NCBI GenBank assembly: GCA_914767715.1
Contig: OU612067.1
Coordinates: forward strand, 13,213,001-13,277,000
Length of the DNA: 64,000 nt
Source of the DNA: Membranipora membranacea
Lineage: Eukaryota > Bryozoa > Gymnolaemata > Cheilostomatida > Membraniporidae
Direction of reading: 5' to 3'
Shown here piece by piece: positions 34,843-48,309 of this stretch; positions within the stretch are counted from its first letter, which is position 1, and the number at the start of each line of letters is the position of its first letter. The position numbers and the translations under genes are program-made. The notes under the pieces were generated by a model that worked only from the letters and a program-made list of their open reading frames with translations, did no database searches and was not told where the DNA came from.

Positions 34843-36848
34843 AACTGGTGGGTAATAAGGCTGACTTGAAATTTCGAAAAATATACCAAGGGAGGGTATC
34901 ACGCTTTTTTTTGGTCAGATCAAAAAACAGTTTTGCTTCCAACTCACCTCATAAGGAGGAGCAACTCCTGCTGATCTCAAATCTGCAAACCGTTTGGCTC
35001 TGCTGCTTTTCATTCTCCGTCAGCGTTCGTTTTAATTAGGGTCACTTTTGCTAAAAAAAAACATGCCAAACGGCAGCATTGAAAAATTAAATCTCTGTTC
35101 GATTCTTATCAAACTCCGACCAGTTCAAGCTCTTATTGGCCTTACTCAAAATCCAGAGTATCGGAATCCTCGGATTAACTGGTGGGTAATAACGCTGACT
35201 TGAAATTTCGATAAATATACCAAGGGAGGGTATCACGCTTGTTTTTCGCTCAGATCAAAAAATAGATTTGCTTCCAACTCACCTCATAAGGAGGAGCAAC
35301 TCCTGCTGATCTCAAATCTGCAAACCGTTTGGCTCTGCTGCTTTTCATTCTCCGTCAGCGTTCGTTTTAATTAGGGTCACTTTTGCTAGAAAAAACATGC
35401 CAAACGTCAGCATTGAAAAATTAAATCTCGTTTCGATTCTTATCAAACTCCGACCAGTTCAAGCTCTTATTGACCTTACTCAAAATCCAGAATATCGGAA
35501 TCCTCGGATTAACTGGTGGGTAATAACGCTGACTTGAAATTTCGAAAAATATACCAAGGGAGGGTATCACGCTTTTTTTTCGGTCAGATCAAAAAATAGT
35601 TTTGCTTCCAACTCACCTCATAAGGAGGAGCAACTCCTGCTGATCTCAAATCTGCAAACCGTTTGGCTCTGCTGCTTTTCATTCTCCGTCAGCGTTCGTT
35701 TTAATTAGGGTCACTTTTGCTAAAAAAAAACATGCCAAACGGCAGCATTGAAATATTAAATCTCTGTTCGATTCTTATCAAACTCCGACCAGTTCAAGCT
35801 CTTATTGGCCTTACTCAAAATCCAGAATATCGGAATCCTCGGATTAACTGGTGGGTAATAACGCTGACTTGAATTTTCGAAAAATATACCAAGGGAGGGT
35901 ATCACGCTTTTTTTTCGCTCAGATCAAAAAATAGATTTTCTTCCAACTCACCTCATAAGGAGGAGCAACTCCTGCTGATCTCAAATCTGCAAACCGTTTG
36001 GCTCTGCTGCTTTTCATTCTCCGTCAGCGTTCGTTTTAATTGGGTCACTGTTGCTAAAAAAAACATGCCAAACGGCAGCATTGAAAAATTAAATCTCTGT
36101 TCGATTCTTATCAAACTCCGACCAGTTCAAGCTCTTATTGGCCTTACTCAAAATCCAGAATATCAGAATCCTCGGATTAACTGGTGGGTAATAACGCTGA
36201 CTTGAAATTTCGAAAAATATACCAAGGGAGGGTATCACGCTTTTTTTTCGCTCAGATCAAAAAATAGATTTGCTTCCAACTCACCTCATAAGGAGGAGCA
36301 ACTCCTGCTGATCTCAAATCTGCAAACCGTTTGGCTCTGCTGCTTTTCATTCTCCGTCAGCGTTCGTTTTAATTAGGGTCACTTTTGCTAAAAAAAAACA
36401 TGCCAAACGGCAGCATTGAAAAATTAAATCTCTGTTCGATTCTTATCAAACTCCGACCAGTTCAAGCTCTTATTGGCCTTACTCAAAATCCAGAATATCG
36501 GAATCCTCGGATTAACTGGTGGGTAATAACGCTGACTTGAAATTTCGAAAAATATACCAAGGGAGGGTATCACGCTTTTTTTTCGCTCAGATCAAAAAAT
36601 AGATTTGCTTCCAACTCACCTCATAAGGAGGAGCAACTTCTGCTGATCTCAAATCTGCAAACCGTTTGGCTTTGCTGCTTTTCCTTCTCCGTCAGCGTTC
36701 GTTTTAATTAGGGTCACTTTTGCTAAAAAAAAACATGCCAAACGTCAGCATCGAAAAATTAAATCTCGTTTCGATTCTTATCAAACTCCGACCAGTTCAA
36801 GCTCTTATTGGCCTCACTTAAAATCCAGAATATCGGAATCCTCGGATT
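34843..36848. repeat. 2006-bp tandem unit, copy 1
   Basis: Six monomers, four bases short of 2010 because of shortened A and T runs. Ordered markers: TAATAAGGCTG, TTTTTTTTGGTCAG, CCAGAGTATC, CGATAAATATACC with CTTGTTTTTC, GCTAGAAAAAACATG, TTATTGACC, CGGTCAG, GAAATATTAAAT, GATTTTCTTCC, TTGGGTCACTG, ATATCAGAATC, CAACTTCTGC, TTTTCCTTC and GCCTCACTTAAAATCC. The next 2006 bases carry the same list. Confidence 0.9.
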
Positions 36849-38854
36849 AACTGGTGGGTAATAAGGCTGACTTGAAATTTCGAAAAATATACCAAGGGAG
36901 GGTATCACGCTTTTTTTTGGTCAGATCAAAAAACAGTTTTGCTTCCAACTCACCTCATAAGGAGGAGCAACTCCTGCTGATCTCAAATCTGCAAACCGTT
37001 TGGCTCTGCTGCTTTTCATTCTCCGTCAGCGTTCGTTTTAATTAGGGTCACTTTTGCTAAAAAAAAACATGCCAAACGGCAGCATTGAAAAATTAAATCT
37101 CTGTTCGATTCTTATCAAACTCCGACCAGTTCAAGCTCTTATTGGCCTTACTCAAAATCCAGAGTATCGGAATCCTCGGATTAACTGGTGGGTAATAACG
37201 CTGACTTGAAATTTCGATAAATATACCAAGGGAGGGTATCACGCTTGTTTTTCGCTCAGATCAAAAAATAGATTTGCTTCCAACTCACCTCATAAGGAGG
37301 AGCAACTCCTGCTGATCTCAAATCTGCAAACCGTTTGGCTCTGCTGCTTTTCATTCTCCGTCAGCGTTCGTTTTAATTAGGGTCACTTTTGCTAGAAAAA
37401 ACATGCCAAACGTCAGCATTGAAAAATTAAATCTCGTTTCGATTCTTATCAAACTCCGACCAGTTCAAGCTCTTATTGACCTTACTCAAAATCCAGAATA
37501 TCGGAATCCTCGGATTAACTGGTGGGTAATAACGCTGACTTGAAATTTCGAAAAATATACCAAGGGAGGGTATCACGCTTTTTTTTCGGTCAGATCAAAA
37601 AATAGTTTTGCTTCCAACTCACCTCATAAGGAGGAGCAACTCCTGCTGATCTCAAATCTGCAAACCGTTTGGCTCTGCTGCTTTTCATTCTCCGTCAGCG
37701 TTCGTTTTAATTAGGGTCACTTTTGCTAAAAAAAAACATGCCAAACGGCAGCATTGAAATATTAAATCTCTGTTCGATTCTTATCAAACTCCGACCAGTT
37801 CAAGCTCTTATTGGCCTTACTCAAAATCCAGAATATCGGAATCCTCGGATTAACTGGTGGGTAATAACGCTGACTTGAATTTTCGAAAAATATACCAAGG
37901 GAGGGTATCACGCTTTTTTTTCGCTCAGATCAAAAAATAGATTTTCTTCCAACTCACCTCATAAGGAGGAGCAACTCCTGCTGATCTCAAATCTGCAAAC
38001 CGTTTGGCTCTGCTGCTTTTCATTCTCCGTCAGCGTTCGTTTTAATTGGGTCACTGTTGCTAAAAAAAACATGCCAAACGGCAGCATTGAAAAATTAAAT
38101 CTCTGTTCGATTCTTATCAAACTCCGACCAGTTCAAGCTCTTATTGGCCTTACTCAAAATCCAGAATATCAGAATCCTCGGATTAACTGGTGGGTAATAA
38201 CGCTGACTTGAAATTTCGAAAAATATACCAAGGGAGGGTATCACGCTTTTTTTTCGCTCAGATCAAAAAATAGATTTGCTTCCAACTCACCTCATAAGGA
38301 GGAGCAACTCCTGCTGATCTCAAATCTGCAAACCGTTTGGCTCTGCTGCTTTTCATTCTCCGTCAGCGTTCGTTTTAATTAGGGTCACTTTTGCTAAAAA
38401 AAAACATGCCAAACGGCAGCATTGAAAAATTAAATCTCTGTTCGATTCTTATCAAACTCCGACCAGTTCAAGCTCTTATTGGCCTTACTCAAAATCCAGA
38501 ATATCGGAATCCTCGGATTAACTGGTGGGTAATAACGCTGACTTGAAATTTCGAAAAATATACCAAGGGAGGGTATCACGCTTTTTTTTCGCTCAGATCA
38601 AAAAATAGATTTGCTTCCAACTCACCTCATAAGGAGGAGCAACTTCTGCTGATCTCAAATCTGCAAACCGTTTGGCTTTGCTGCTTTTCCTTCTCCGTCA
38701 GCGTTCGTTTTAATTAGGGTCACTTTTGCTAAAAAAAAACATGCCAAACGTCAGCATCGAAAAATTAAATCTCGTTTCGATTCTTATCAAACTCCGACCA
38801 GTTCAAGCTCTTATTGGCCTCACTTAAAATCCAGAATATCGGAATCCTCGGATT
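36849..38854. repeat. 2006-bp tandem unit, copy 2
   Basis: Same ordered markers as the preceding unit at offset 2006. The junction falls between AATCCTCGG (near 36838) and TAAGGCTG (near 36861), i.e. monomer positions about 29-53. The right part of this unit (from 37215) is also the start of the 5017-bp duplication, so this event came first. Confidence 0.9.
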
Positions 38855-41800
38855 AACTGGTGGGTAATAACGCTGACTTGAAATTTCGAAAAATATACCC
38901 AGGGAGGGTATCACGCTTTTTTTTCGCTCAGATCAAAAAATAGATTTGCTTCCAACTCACCTCATGAAGAGTAGCAACTCCTGCTGATCTCAAATCTGCA
39001 AACCGTTTGGCTCTGCTGCTTTTCATTCTCCGTCAGCGTTCGTTTTAATTAGGGTCACTTTTGCTAAAAAAAAACATGCCAAACGGCAGCATTGAAATAT
39101 TAAATCTCTGTTCGATTCTTATCAAACTCCGACCAGTTCAAGCTCTTATTGGCCTTACTCAAAATCCAGAATATCGGAATCCTCGGATTAACTGGTGGGT
39201 AATAACGCTGACTTGAATTTTCGAAAAATATACCAAGGGAGGGTATCACGCTTTTTTTTCGCTCAGATCAAAAAATAGATTTGCTTCCAACTCACCTCAT
39301 AAGGAGGAGCAACTCCTGCTGATCTCAAATCTGCAAACCGTTTGGCTCTGCTGCTTTTCATTCTCCGTCAGAGTTCGTTTTAATTAGGGTCACTTTTGCT
39401 AAAAAAACATGCCAAACGGCAGCATTGAAAAATTAAATCTCTTTTCGATTCTTATCAAACTCCGACCAGTTCAAGCTCTTATTGGCCTTACTCAAAATCC
39501 AGAATATCGGAATGATCGGATTAACTGGTGGGTAATAAGGCTGACTTGAAATTTCGAAAAATATACCAAGGGAGGGTATCACGCTTTTTTTTGGTCAGAT
39601 CAAAAAACAGTTTTGCTTCCAACTCACCTCATAAGGAGGAGCAACTCCTGCTGATCTCAAATCTGCAAACCGTTTGGCTCTGCTGCTTTTCATTCTCCGT
39701 CAGCGTTCGTTTTAATTAGGGTCACTTTTGCTAAAAAAAAACATGCCAAACGGCAGCATTGAAAAATTAAATCTCTGTTCGATTCTTATCAAACTCCGAC
39801 CAGTTCAAGCTCTTATTGGCCTTACTCAAAATCCAGAATATCGGAATCCTCGGATTAACTGGTGGGTTATAACGCTGACTTGAAATTTCGAAAAATATAC
39901 CAAGGGAGGGTATCACGCTTTTTTTTCGGTCAGATCAAAAAATAGTTTTGCTTCCAACTCACCTCATAAGGAGGAGCAACTCCTGCTGATCTCAAATCTG
40001 CAAACCGTTTGGCTCTGCTGCTTTTCATTCTCCGTCAGCGTTCGTTTTAATTAGGGTCACTTTTGCTAAAAAAAAACATGCCAAACGGCAGCATTGAAAT
40101 ATTAAATCTCTGTTCGATTCTTATCAAACTCCGACCAGTTCAAGCTCTTATTGGCCTTACTCAAAATCCAGAATATCGGAATCCTCGGATTAACTGGTGG
40201 GTAATAACGCTGACTTGAATTTTCGAAAAATATACCAAGGGAGGGTATCACGCTTTTTTTTCGCTCAGATCAAAAAATAGATTTGCTTCAAACTCACCTC
40301 ATAAGGAGGAGCAACTCCTGCTGATCTCAAATCTGCAAACCGTTTGGCTCTGCTGCTTTTCATTCTCCGTCAGCGTTCGTTTTAATTGGGTCACTGTTGC
40401 TAAAAAAAACATGCCAAACGGCAGCATTGAAAAATTAAATCTCTGTTCGATCCTTATCAAACTCCGACCAGTTCAAGCTCTTATTGGCCTTACTCAAAAT
40501 CCAGAATATCAGAATCCTCGGATTAACTGGTGGGTAATAACGCTGACTTGAAATTTCGAAAAATATACCAAGGGAGGGTATCACGCTTTTTTTTCGCTCA
40601 GATCAAAAAATAGATTTGCTTCCAACTCACCTCATAAGGAGAAGCAACTCCTGCTGATCTCAAATCTGCAAACCGTTTGGCTCTGCTGCTTTTCATTCTC
40701 CGTCAGCGTTCGTTTTAATTAGGGTCACTTTTGCTAAAAAAAAACATGCCAAACGGCAGCATTGAAAAATTAAATCTCTGTTCGATTCTTATCAAACTCC
40801 GACCAGTTCAAGCTCTTATTGGCCTTACTCAAAATCCAGAATATCGGAATCCTCGGATTAACTGGTGGGTAATAACGCTGACTTGAAATTTCGAAAAATA
40901 TACCAAGGGAGGGTATCACGCTTTTTTTTCGCTCAGATCAAAAAATAGATTTGCTTCCAACTCACCTCATAAGGAGGAGCAACTTCTGCTGATCTCAAAT
41001 CTGCAAACCGTTTGGCTTTGCTGCTTTTCCTTCTCCGTCAGCGTTCGTTTTAATTAGGGTCACTTTTGCTAAAAAAAAACATGCCAAACGTCAGCATCGA
41101 AAAATTAAATCTCGTTTCGATTCTTATCAAACTCCGACCAGTTCAAGCTCTTATTGGCCTCACTTAAAATCCAGAATATCGGAATCCTCGGATTAACTGG
41201 TGGGTAATAACGCTGACTTGAAATTTCGAAAAATATACCCAGGGAGGGTATCACGCTTTTTTTTCGCTCAGATCAAAAAATAGATTTGCTTCCAACTCAC
41301 CTCATGAAGAGTAGCAACTCCTGCTGATCTCAAATCTGCAAACCGTTTGGCTCTGCTGCTTTTCATTCTCCGTCAGCGTTCGTTTTAATTAGGGTCACTT
41401 TTGCTAAAAAAAAACATGCCAAACGGCAGCATTGAAAAATTAAATCTCTGTTCGATTCTGATCAAACTCCGACCAGTTCAAGCTCTTATTGGCCTTCTTC
41501 AAAATCCAGAATATCGGAATCCTCGGATTAACTGGTGGGTAATAACGCTGACTTGAAATTTCGAAAAGTATACCAAGGGAGGGTATCACGCTTTTTTTTC
41601 GCTCAGATCAAAAAATAGATTTGCTTCCAACTCACCTCATATGGAGGAGCAACTCCTGCTGATCTCAAATCTGCAAACCGTTTGGCTCTGCGGCTTTTCA
41701 TTCTCCGTCAGCGTTCGTTTTAATTGGGGTCACTTTTGCTAAAAAAAAACATGCCAAACGGCAGCATTGAAAAAATAAATCTCTGTTCGATTCTTATAAA

Positions 41801-42231
41801 ACTCCGACCAGTTCAAGCTCTTATTGGCCTTACTCAAAATCCAGAATATCGGAATCCTCGGATTAACTGGTGGGTAATAAAGCTGACTTGAAATTTCGAA
41901 AAATATACCAATGGAGGGTATCACGCTTTTTTTTCGCTCAGATCAAAAAATAGATTTGCTTCCAACTCACCTCATAAGGAGGAGAAACTCCTGCTGATCT
42001 CAAATCTGCAAACCGTTTGGCTCTGCTGCTTTTCATTCTCCGTCAGCGTTCGTTTTAATTAGGGTCACTTTTGCTAAAAAAAAACATGCCAAACGGCAGC
42101 ATTGAAAAATTAAATCTCTGTTCGATTCTTATCAAACTCCGACCAGTTCAAGCTCTTATTGGCCTTACTCAAAATCCAGAATATCGGAATCCTCGGAGTT
42201 ACTGGTGGGTAATAACGCTGACTTGAAATTT
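37215..42231. repeat. 5017-bp tandem unit, copy 1
   Basis: Fifteen monomers, eight bases short of 5025 because of shortened homopolymers. It contains most of the second 2006-bp unit, TATACCCAGGG with CATGAAGAGTAGC (twice), AATGATCGG, a second TTTTTTTTGGTCAG monomer (near 39590), CTTCTTCAAAATCC, AAAAGTATACC, CTCATATGGAGG, CTGCGGC, and AATAAAGCTG with CCAATGGAGG, ending at CGGAGTTACTGG. Confidence 0.92.
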
Positions 42232-45200
42232 CGATAAATATACCAAGGGAGGGTATCACGCTTGTTTTTCGCTCAGATCAAAAAATAGATTTGCTTCCAA
42301 CTCACCTCATAAGGAGGAGCAACTCCTGCTGATCTCAAATCTGCAAACCGTTTGGCTCTGCTGCTTTTCATTCTCCGTCAGCGTTCGTTTTAATTAGGGT
42401 CACTTTTGCTAGAAAAAACATGCCAAACGTCAGCATTGAAAAATTAAATCTCGTTTCGATTCTTATCAAACTCCGACCAGTTCAAGCTCTTATTGACCTT
42501 ACTCAAAATCCAGAATATCGGAATCCTCGGATTAACTGGTGGGTAATAACGCTGACTTGAAATTTCGAAAAATATACCAAGGGAGGGTATCACGCTTTTT
42601 TTTCGGTCAGATCAAAAAATAGTTTTGCTTCCAACTCACCTCATAAGGAGGAGCAACTCCTGCTGATCTCAAATCTGCAAACCGTTTGGCTCTGCTGCTT
42701 TTCATTCTCCGTCAGCGTTCGTTTTAATTAGGGTCACTTTTGCTAAAAAAAAACATGCCAAACGGCAGCATTGAAATATTAAATCTCTGTTCGATTCTTA
42801 TCAAACTCCGACCAGTTCAAGCTCTTATTGGCCTTACTCAAAATCCAGAATATCGGAATCCTCGGATTAACTGGTGGGTAATAACGCTGACTTGAATTTT
42901 CGAAAAATATACCAAGGGAGGGTATCACGCTTTTTTTTCGCTCAGATCAAAAAATAGATTTTCTTCCAACTCACCTCATAAGGAGGAGCAACTCCTGCTG
43001 ATCTCAAATCTGCAAACCGTTTGGCTCTGCTGCTTTTCATTCTCCGTCAGCGTTCGTTTTAATTGGGTCACTGTTGCTAAAAAAAACATGCCAAACGGCA
43101 GCATTGAAAAATTAAATCTCTGTTCGATTCTTATCAAACTCCGACCAGTTCAAGCTCTTATTGGCCTTACTCAAAATCCAGAATATCAGAATCCTCGGAT
43201 TAACTGGTGGGTAATAACGCTGACTTGAAATTTCGAAAAATATACCAAGGGAGGGTATCACGCTTTTTTTTCGCTCAGATCAAAAAATAGATTTGCTTCC
43301 AACTCACCTCATAAGGAGGAGCAACTCCTGCTGATCTCAAATCTGCAAACCGTTTGGCTCTGCTGCTTTTCATTCTCCGTCAGCGTTCGTTTTAATTAGG
43401 GTCACTTTTGCTAAAAAAAAACATGCCAAACGGCAGCATTGAAAAATTAAATCTCTGTTCGATTCTTATCAAACTCCGACCAGTTCAAGCTCTTATTGGC
43501 CTTACTCAAAATCCAGAATATCGGAATCCTCGGATTAACTGGTGGGTAATAACGCTGACTTGAAATTTCGAAAAATATACCAAGGGAGGGTATCACGCTT
43601 TTTTTTCGCTCAGATCAAAAAATAGATTTGCTTCCAACTCACCTCATAAGGAGGAGCAACTTCTGCTGATCTCAAATCTGCAAACCGTTTGGCTTTGCTG
43701 CTTTTCCTTCTCCGTCAGCGTTCGTTTTAATTAGGGTCACTTTTGCTAAAAAAAAACATGCCAAACGTCAGCATCGAAAAATTAAATCTCGTTTCGATTC
43801 TTATCAAACTCCGACCAGTTCAAGCTCTTATTGGCCTCACTTAAAATCCAGAATATCGGAATCCTCGGATTAACTGGTGGGTAATAACGCTGACTTGAAA
43901 TTTCGAAAAATATACCCAGGGAGGGTATCACGCTTTTTTTTCGCTCAGATCAAAAAATAGATTTGCTTCCAACTCACCTCATGAAGAGTAGCAACTCCTG
44001 CTGATCTCAAATCTGCAAACCGTTTGGCTCTGCTGCTTTTCATTCTCCGTCAGCGTTCGTTTTAATTAGGGTCACTTTTGCTAAAAAAAAACATGCCAAA
44101 CGGCAGCATTGAAATATTAAATCTCTCTTCGATTCTTATCAAACTCCGACCAGTTCAAGCTCTTATTGGCCTTACTCAAAATCCAGAATATCGGAATCCT
44201 CGGATTAACTGGTGGGTAATAACGCTGACTTGAATTTTCGAAAAATATACCAAGGGAGGGTATCACGCTTTTTTTTCGCTCAGATCAAAAAATAGATTTG
44301 CTTCCAACTCACCTCATAAGGAGGAGCAACTCCTGCTGATCTCAAATCTGCAAACCGTTTGGCTCTGCTGCTTTTCATTCTCCGTCAGCGTTCGTTTTAA
44401 TTAGGGTCACTTTTGCTAAAAAAACATGCCAAACGGCAGCATTGAAAAATTAAATCTCTTTTCGATTCTTATCAAACTCCGACCAGTTCAAGCTCTTATT
44501 GGCCTTACTCAAAATCCAGAATATCGGAATGATCGGATTAACTGGTGGGTAATAAGGCTGACTTGAAATTTCGAAAAATATACCAAGGGAGGGTATCACG
44601 CTTTTTTTTGGTCAGATCAAAAAACAGTTTTGCTTCCAACTCACCTCATAAGGAGGAGCAACTCCTGCTGATCTCAAATCTGCAAACCGTTTGGCTCTGC
44701 TGCTTTTCATTCTCCGTCAGCGTTCGTTTTAATTAGGGTCACTTTTGCTAAAAAAAAACATGCCAAACGGCAGCATTGAAAAATTAAATCTCTGTTCGAT
44801 TCTTATCAAACTCCGACCAGTTCAAGCTCTTATTGGCCTTACTCAAAATCCAGAATATCGGAATCCTCGGATTAACTGGTGGGTTATAACGCTGACTTGA
44901 AATTTCGAAAAATATACCAAGGGAGGGTATCACGCTTTTTTTTCGGTCAGATCAAAAAATAGTTTTGCTTCCAACTCACCTCATAAGGAGGAGCAACTCC
45001 TGCTGATCTCAAATCTGCAAACCGTTTGGCTCTGCTGCTTTTCATTCTCCGTCAGCGTTCGTTTTAATTAGGGTCACTTTTGCTAAAAAAAAACATGCCA
45101 AACGGCAGCATTGAAATATTAAATCTCTGTTCGATTCTTATCAAACTCCGACCAGTTCAAGCTCTTATTGGCCTTACTCAAAATCCAGAATATCGGAATC

Positions 45201-47248
45201 CTCGGATTAACTGGTGGGTAATAACGCTGACTTGAATTTTCGAAAAATATACCAAGGGAGGGTATCACGCTTTTTTTTCGCTCAGATCAAAAAATAGATT
45301 TGCTTCAAACTCACCTCATAAGGAGGAGCAACTCCTGCTGATCTCAAATCTGCAAACCGTTTGGCTCTGCTGCTTTTCATTCTCCGTCAGCGTTCGTTTT
45401 AATTGGGTCACTGTTGCTAAAAAAAACATGCCAAACGGCAGCATTGAAAAATTAAATCTCTGTTCGATTCTTATCAAACTCCGACCAGTTCAAGCTCTTA
45501 TTGGCCTTACTCAAAATCCAGAATATCAGAATCCTCGGATTAACTGGTGGGTAATAACGCTGACTTGAAATTTCGAAAAATATACCAAGGGAGGGTATCA
45601 CGCTTTTTTTTCGCTCAGATCAAAAAATAGATTTGCTTCCAACTCACCTCATAAGGAGAAGCAACTCCTGCTGATCTCAAATCTGCAAACCGTTTGGCTC
45701 TGCTGCTTTTCATTCTCCGTCAGCGTTCGTTTTAATTAGGGTCACTTTTGCTAAAAAAAAACATGCCAAACGGCAGCATTGAAAAATTAAATCTCTGTTC
45801 GATTCTTATCAAACTCCGACCAGTTCAAGCTCTTATTGGCCTTACTCAAAATCCAGAATATCGGAATCCTCGGATTAACTGGTGGGTAATAACGCTGACT
45901 TGAAATTTCGAAAAATATACCAAGGGAGGGTATCACGCTTTTTTTTCGCTCAGATCAAAAAATAGATTTGCTTCCAACTCACCTCATAAGGAGGAGCAAC
46001 TTCTGCTGATCTCAAATCTGCAAACCGTTTGGCTTTGCTGCTTTTCCTTCTCCGTCAGCGTTCGTTTTAATTAGGGTCACTTTTGCTAAAAAAAAACATG
46101 CCAAACGTCAGCATCGAAAAATTAAATCTCGTTTCGATTCTTCTCAAACTCCGACCAGTTCAAGCTCTTATTGGCCTCACTTAAAATCCAGAATATCGGA
46201 ATCCTCGGATTAACTGGTGGGTAATAACGCTGACTTGAAATTTCGAAAAATATACCCAGGGAGGGTATCACGCTTTTTTTTCGCTCAGATCAAAAAATAG
46301 ATTTGCTTCCAACTCACCTCATGAAGAGTAGCAACTCCTGCTGATCTCAAATCTGCAAACCGTTTGGCTCTGCTGCTTTTCATTCTCCGTCAGCGTTCGT
46401 TTTAATTAGGGTCACTTTTGCTAAAAAAAAACATGCCAAACGGCAGCATTGAAAAATTAAATCTCTGTTCGATTCTGATCAAACTCCGACCAGTTCAAGC
46501 TCTTATTGGCCTTCTTCAAAATCCAGAATATCGGAATCCTCGGATTAACTGGTGGGTAATAACGCTGACTTGAAATTTCGAAAAGTATACCAAGGGAGGG
46601 TATCACGCTTTTTTTTCGCTCAGATCAAAAAATAGATTTGCTTCCAACTCACCTCATATGGAGGAGCAACTCCTGCTGATCTCAAATCTGCAAACCGTTT
46701 GGCTCTGCGGCTTTTCATTCTCCGTCAGCGTTCGTTTTAATTGGGGTCACTTTTGCTAAAAAAAAACATGCCAAACGGCAGCATTGAAAAAATAAATCTC
46801 TGTTCGATTCTTATAAAACTCCGACCAGTTCAAGCTCTTATTGGCCTTACTCAAAATCCAGAATATCGGAATCCTCGGATTAACTGGTGGGTAATAAAGC
46901 TGACTTGAAATTTCGAAAAATATACCAATGGAGGGTATCACGCTTTTTTTTCGCTCAGATCAAAAAATAGATTTGCTTCCAACTCACCTCATAAGGAGGA
47001 GAAACTCCTGCTGATCTCAAATCTGCAAACCGTTTGGCTCTGCTGCTTTTCATTCTCCGTCAGCGTTCGTTTTAATTAGGGTCACTTTTGCTAAAAAAAA
47101 ACATGCCAAACGGCAGCATTGAAAAATTAAATCTCTGTTCGATTCTTATCAAACTCCGACCAGTTCAAGCTCTTATTGGCCTTACTCAAAATCCAGAATA
47201 TCGGAATCCTCGGAGTTACTGGTGGGTAATAACGCTGACTTGAAATTT
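42232..47248. repeat. 5017-bp tandem unit, copy 2
   Basis: Adjacent copy at offset 5017 with the same ordered markers. By eye I found four substitutions between copies: CAGAGTTCG near 39371 versus CAGCGTTCG; GATCCTTATC near 40450 versus GATTCTTATC; CTCTCTTCG near 44126 versus CTCTGTTCG; and TTCTTCTCAAAC near 46140 versus TTCTTATCAAAC. This implies a recent duplication. The junction monomer joins GGAGTTAC (42196) to CGATAAA (42232), i.e. monomer positions about 35-72. Confidence 0.92.
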
Positions 47249-48309
47249 CGAAAAATATACCAAGGGAGGGTATCACGCTTTTTTTTCGCTCAGATCAAAA
47301 AATAGATTTGCTTCCAACTCACCTCATAAGGAGGAGCAACTCCTGCTGATCTCAAATCTGCAAACCGTTTGGCTCTGCTGCTTTTCATTCTCCGTCAGCG
47401 TTCGTTTTAATTAGGGTCACTTTTGCTAAAAAAAAACATGCCAAACGGCAGCATTGAAAAATTAAATCTCTGTTCGATTCTTATCAAACTCCGACCAGTT
47501 CCAGCTCTTATTGGCCTTACTCAAAATCCAGAATATCGGAATCCCTGGATTAACTGGTGGGTAATAACGCTGAGTTGAAATTTCGAAAAATATACCAAGG
47601 GAGGGTATCACGCTTTTTTTTCGCTCAGATCAAAAAATAGATTTGCTTCCAACTCGCCTCATAAGGAGGAGCAACTCCTGCTGATCTCAAATCTGCAAAC
47701 CGTTTGGCTCTGCTGCTTTTCATTCTCCGTCAGCGGTCGTTTTAATTAGGGTCACTTTTGCTAAAAAAAAACATGCCAAACGGCAGCATTGAAAAATTAA
47801 ATCTCTGTTCGATTCTGATCAAACTCCGACCAGTTCAAGCTCTTATTGGCCTTACTCAAAATCCAGAATATCGGAATCCTCGGATTAACTGGTGGGTAAT
47901 AACGCTGACTTGAAATTTCGAAAAATATACCAAGGGAGGGTATCACGCTTTTTTATCGCTCAGATCAAAAATTAGATTTGCTTCCAACTCACCTCATAAG
48001 GAGGAGCAACTCCTGCTGATCTCAAATCTGCAAACCGTTTGGCTCTGCTGCTTTTCATTCTCCATCAGCGTTCGTTTTAATTAGGGTCACTTTTGCTAAA
48101 AAAAAACATGCCAAACGGCAGCATTGAAAAATTAAATCTCTGTTCGATTCTTATCAAACTCCGACCAGTTCAAGCTCTTATTGGCCTTACTCAAAATCCA
48201 AAATATCGGAATCCTCGGATTAACTGGTAGGTAATAACGCTGACTTGAAATTTCGAAAAATATACCAAGGGAGGGTATCACGCTTTTTTTTGGTCAGATC
48301 AAAAAATAG
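47249..48309. repeat. Monomers recurring at offset 7361
   Basis: About three monomers with AATCCCTGG and CTGAGTTG (47543, 47572), CAGCGGTCG, GATTCTGATC, TTTTTTATCGC with AAAAATTAG, CTCCATCAGC, CCAAAATATC, and TGGTAGGTAATA with TTTTTTTTGGTCAG. The same ordered markers occur from 54904 to about 55650 at offset 7361. Confidence 0.8.

Noticed and set aside
41739-41924. Reverse-strand 61-63-codon frames (also at 46756 and 58170)
   Set aside because: They exist only in monomers with single-base changes or a T9 run. The first two are copies of each other through the 5017-bp duplication. They are satellite sequence read backwards.
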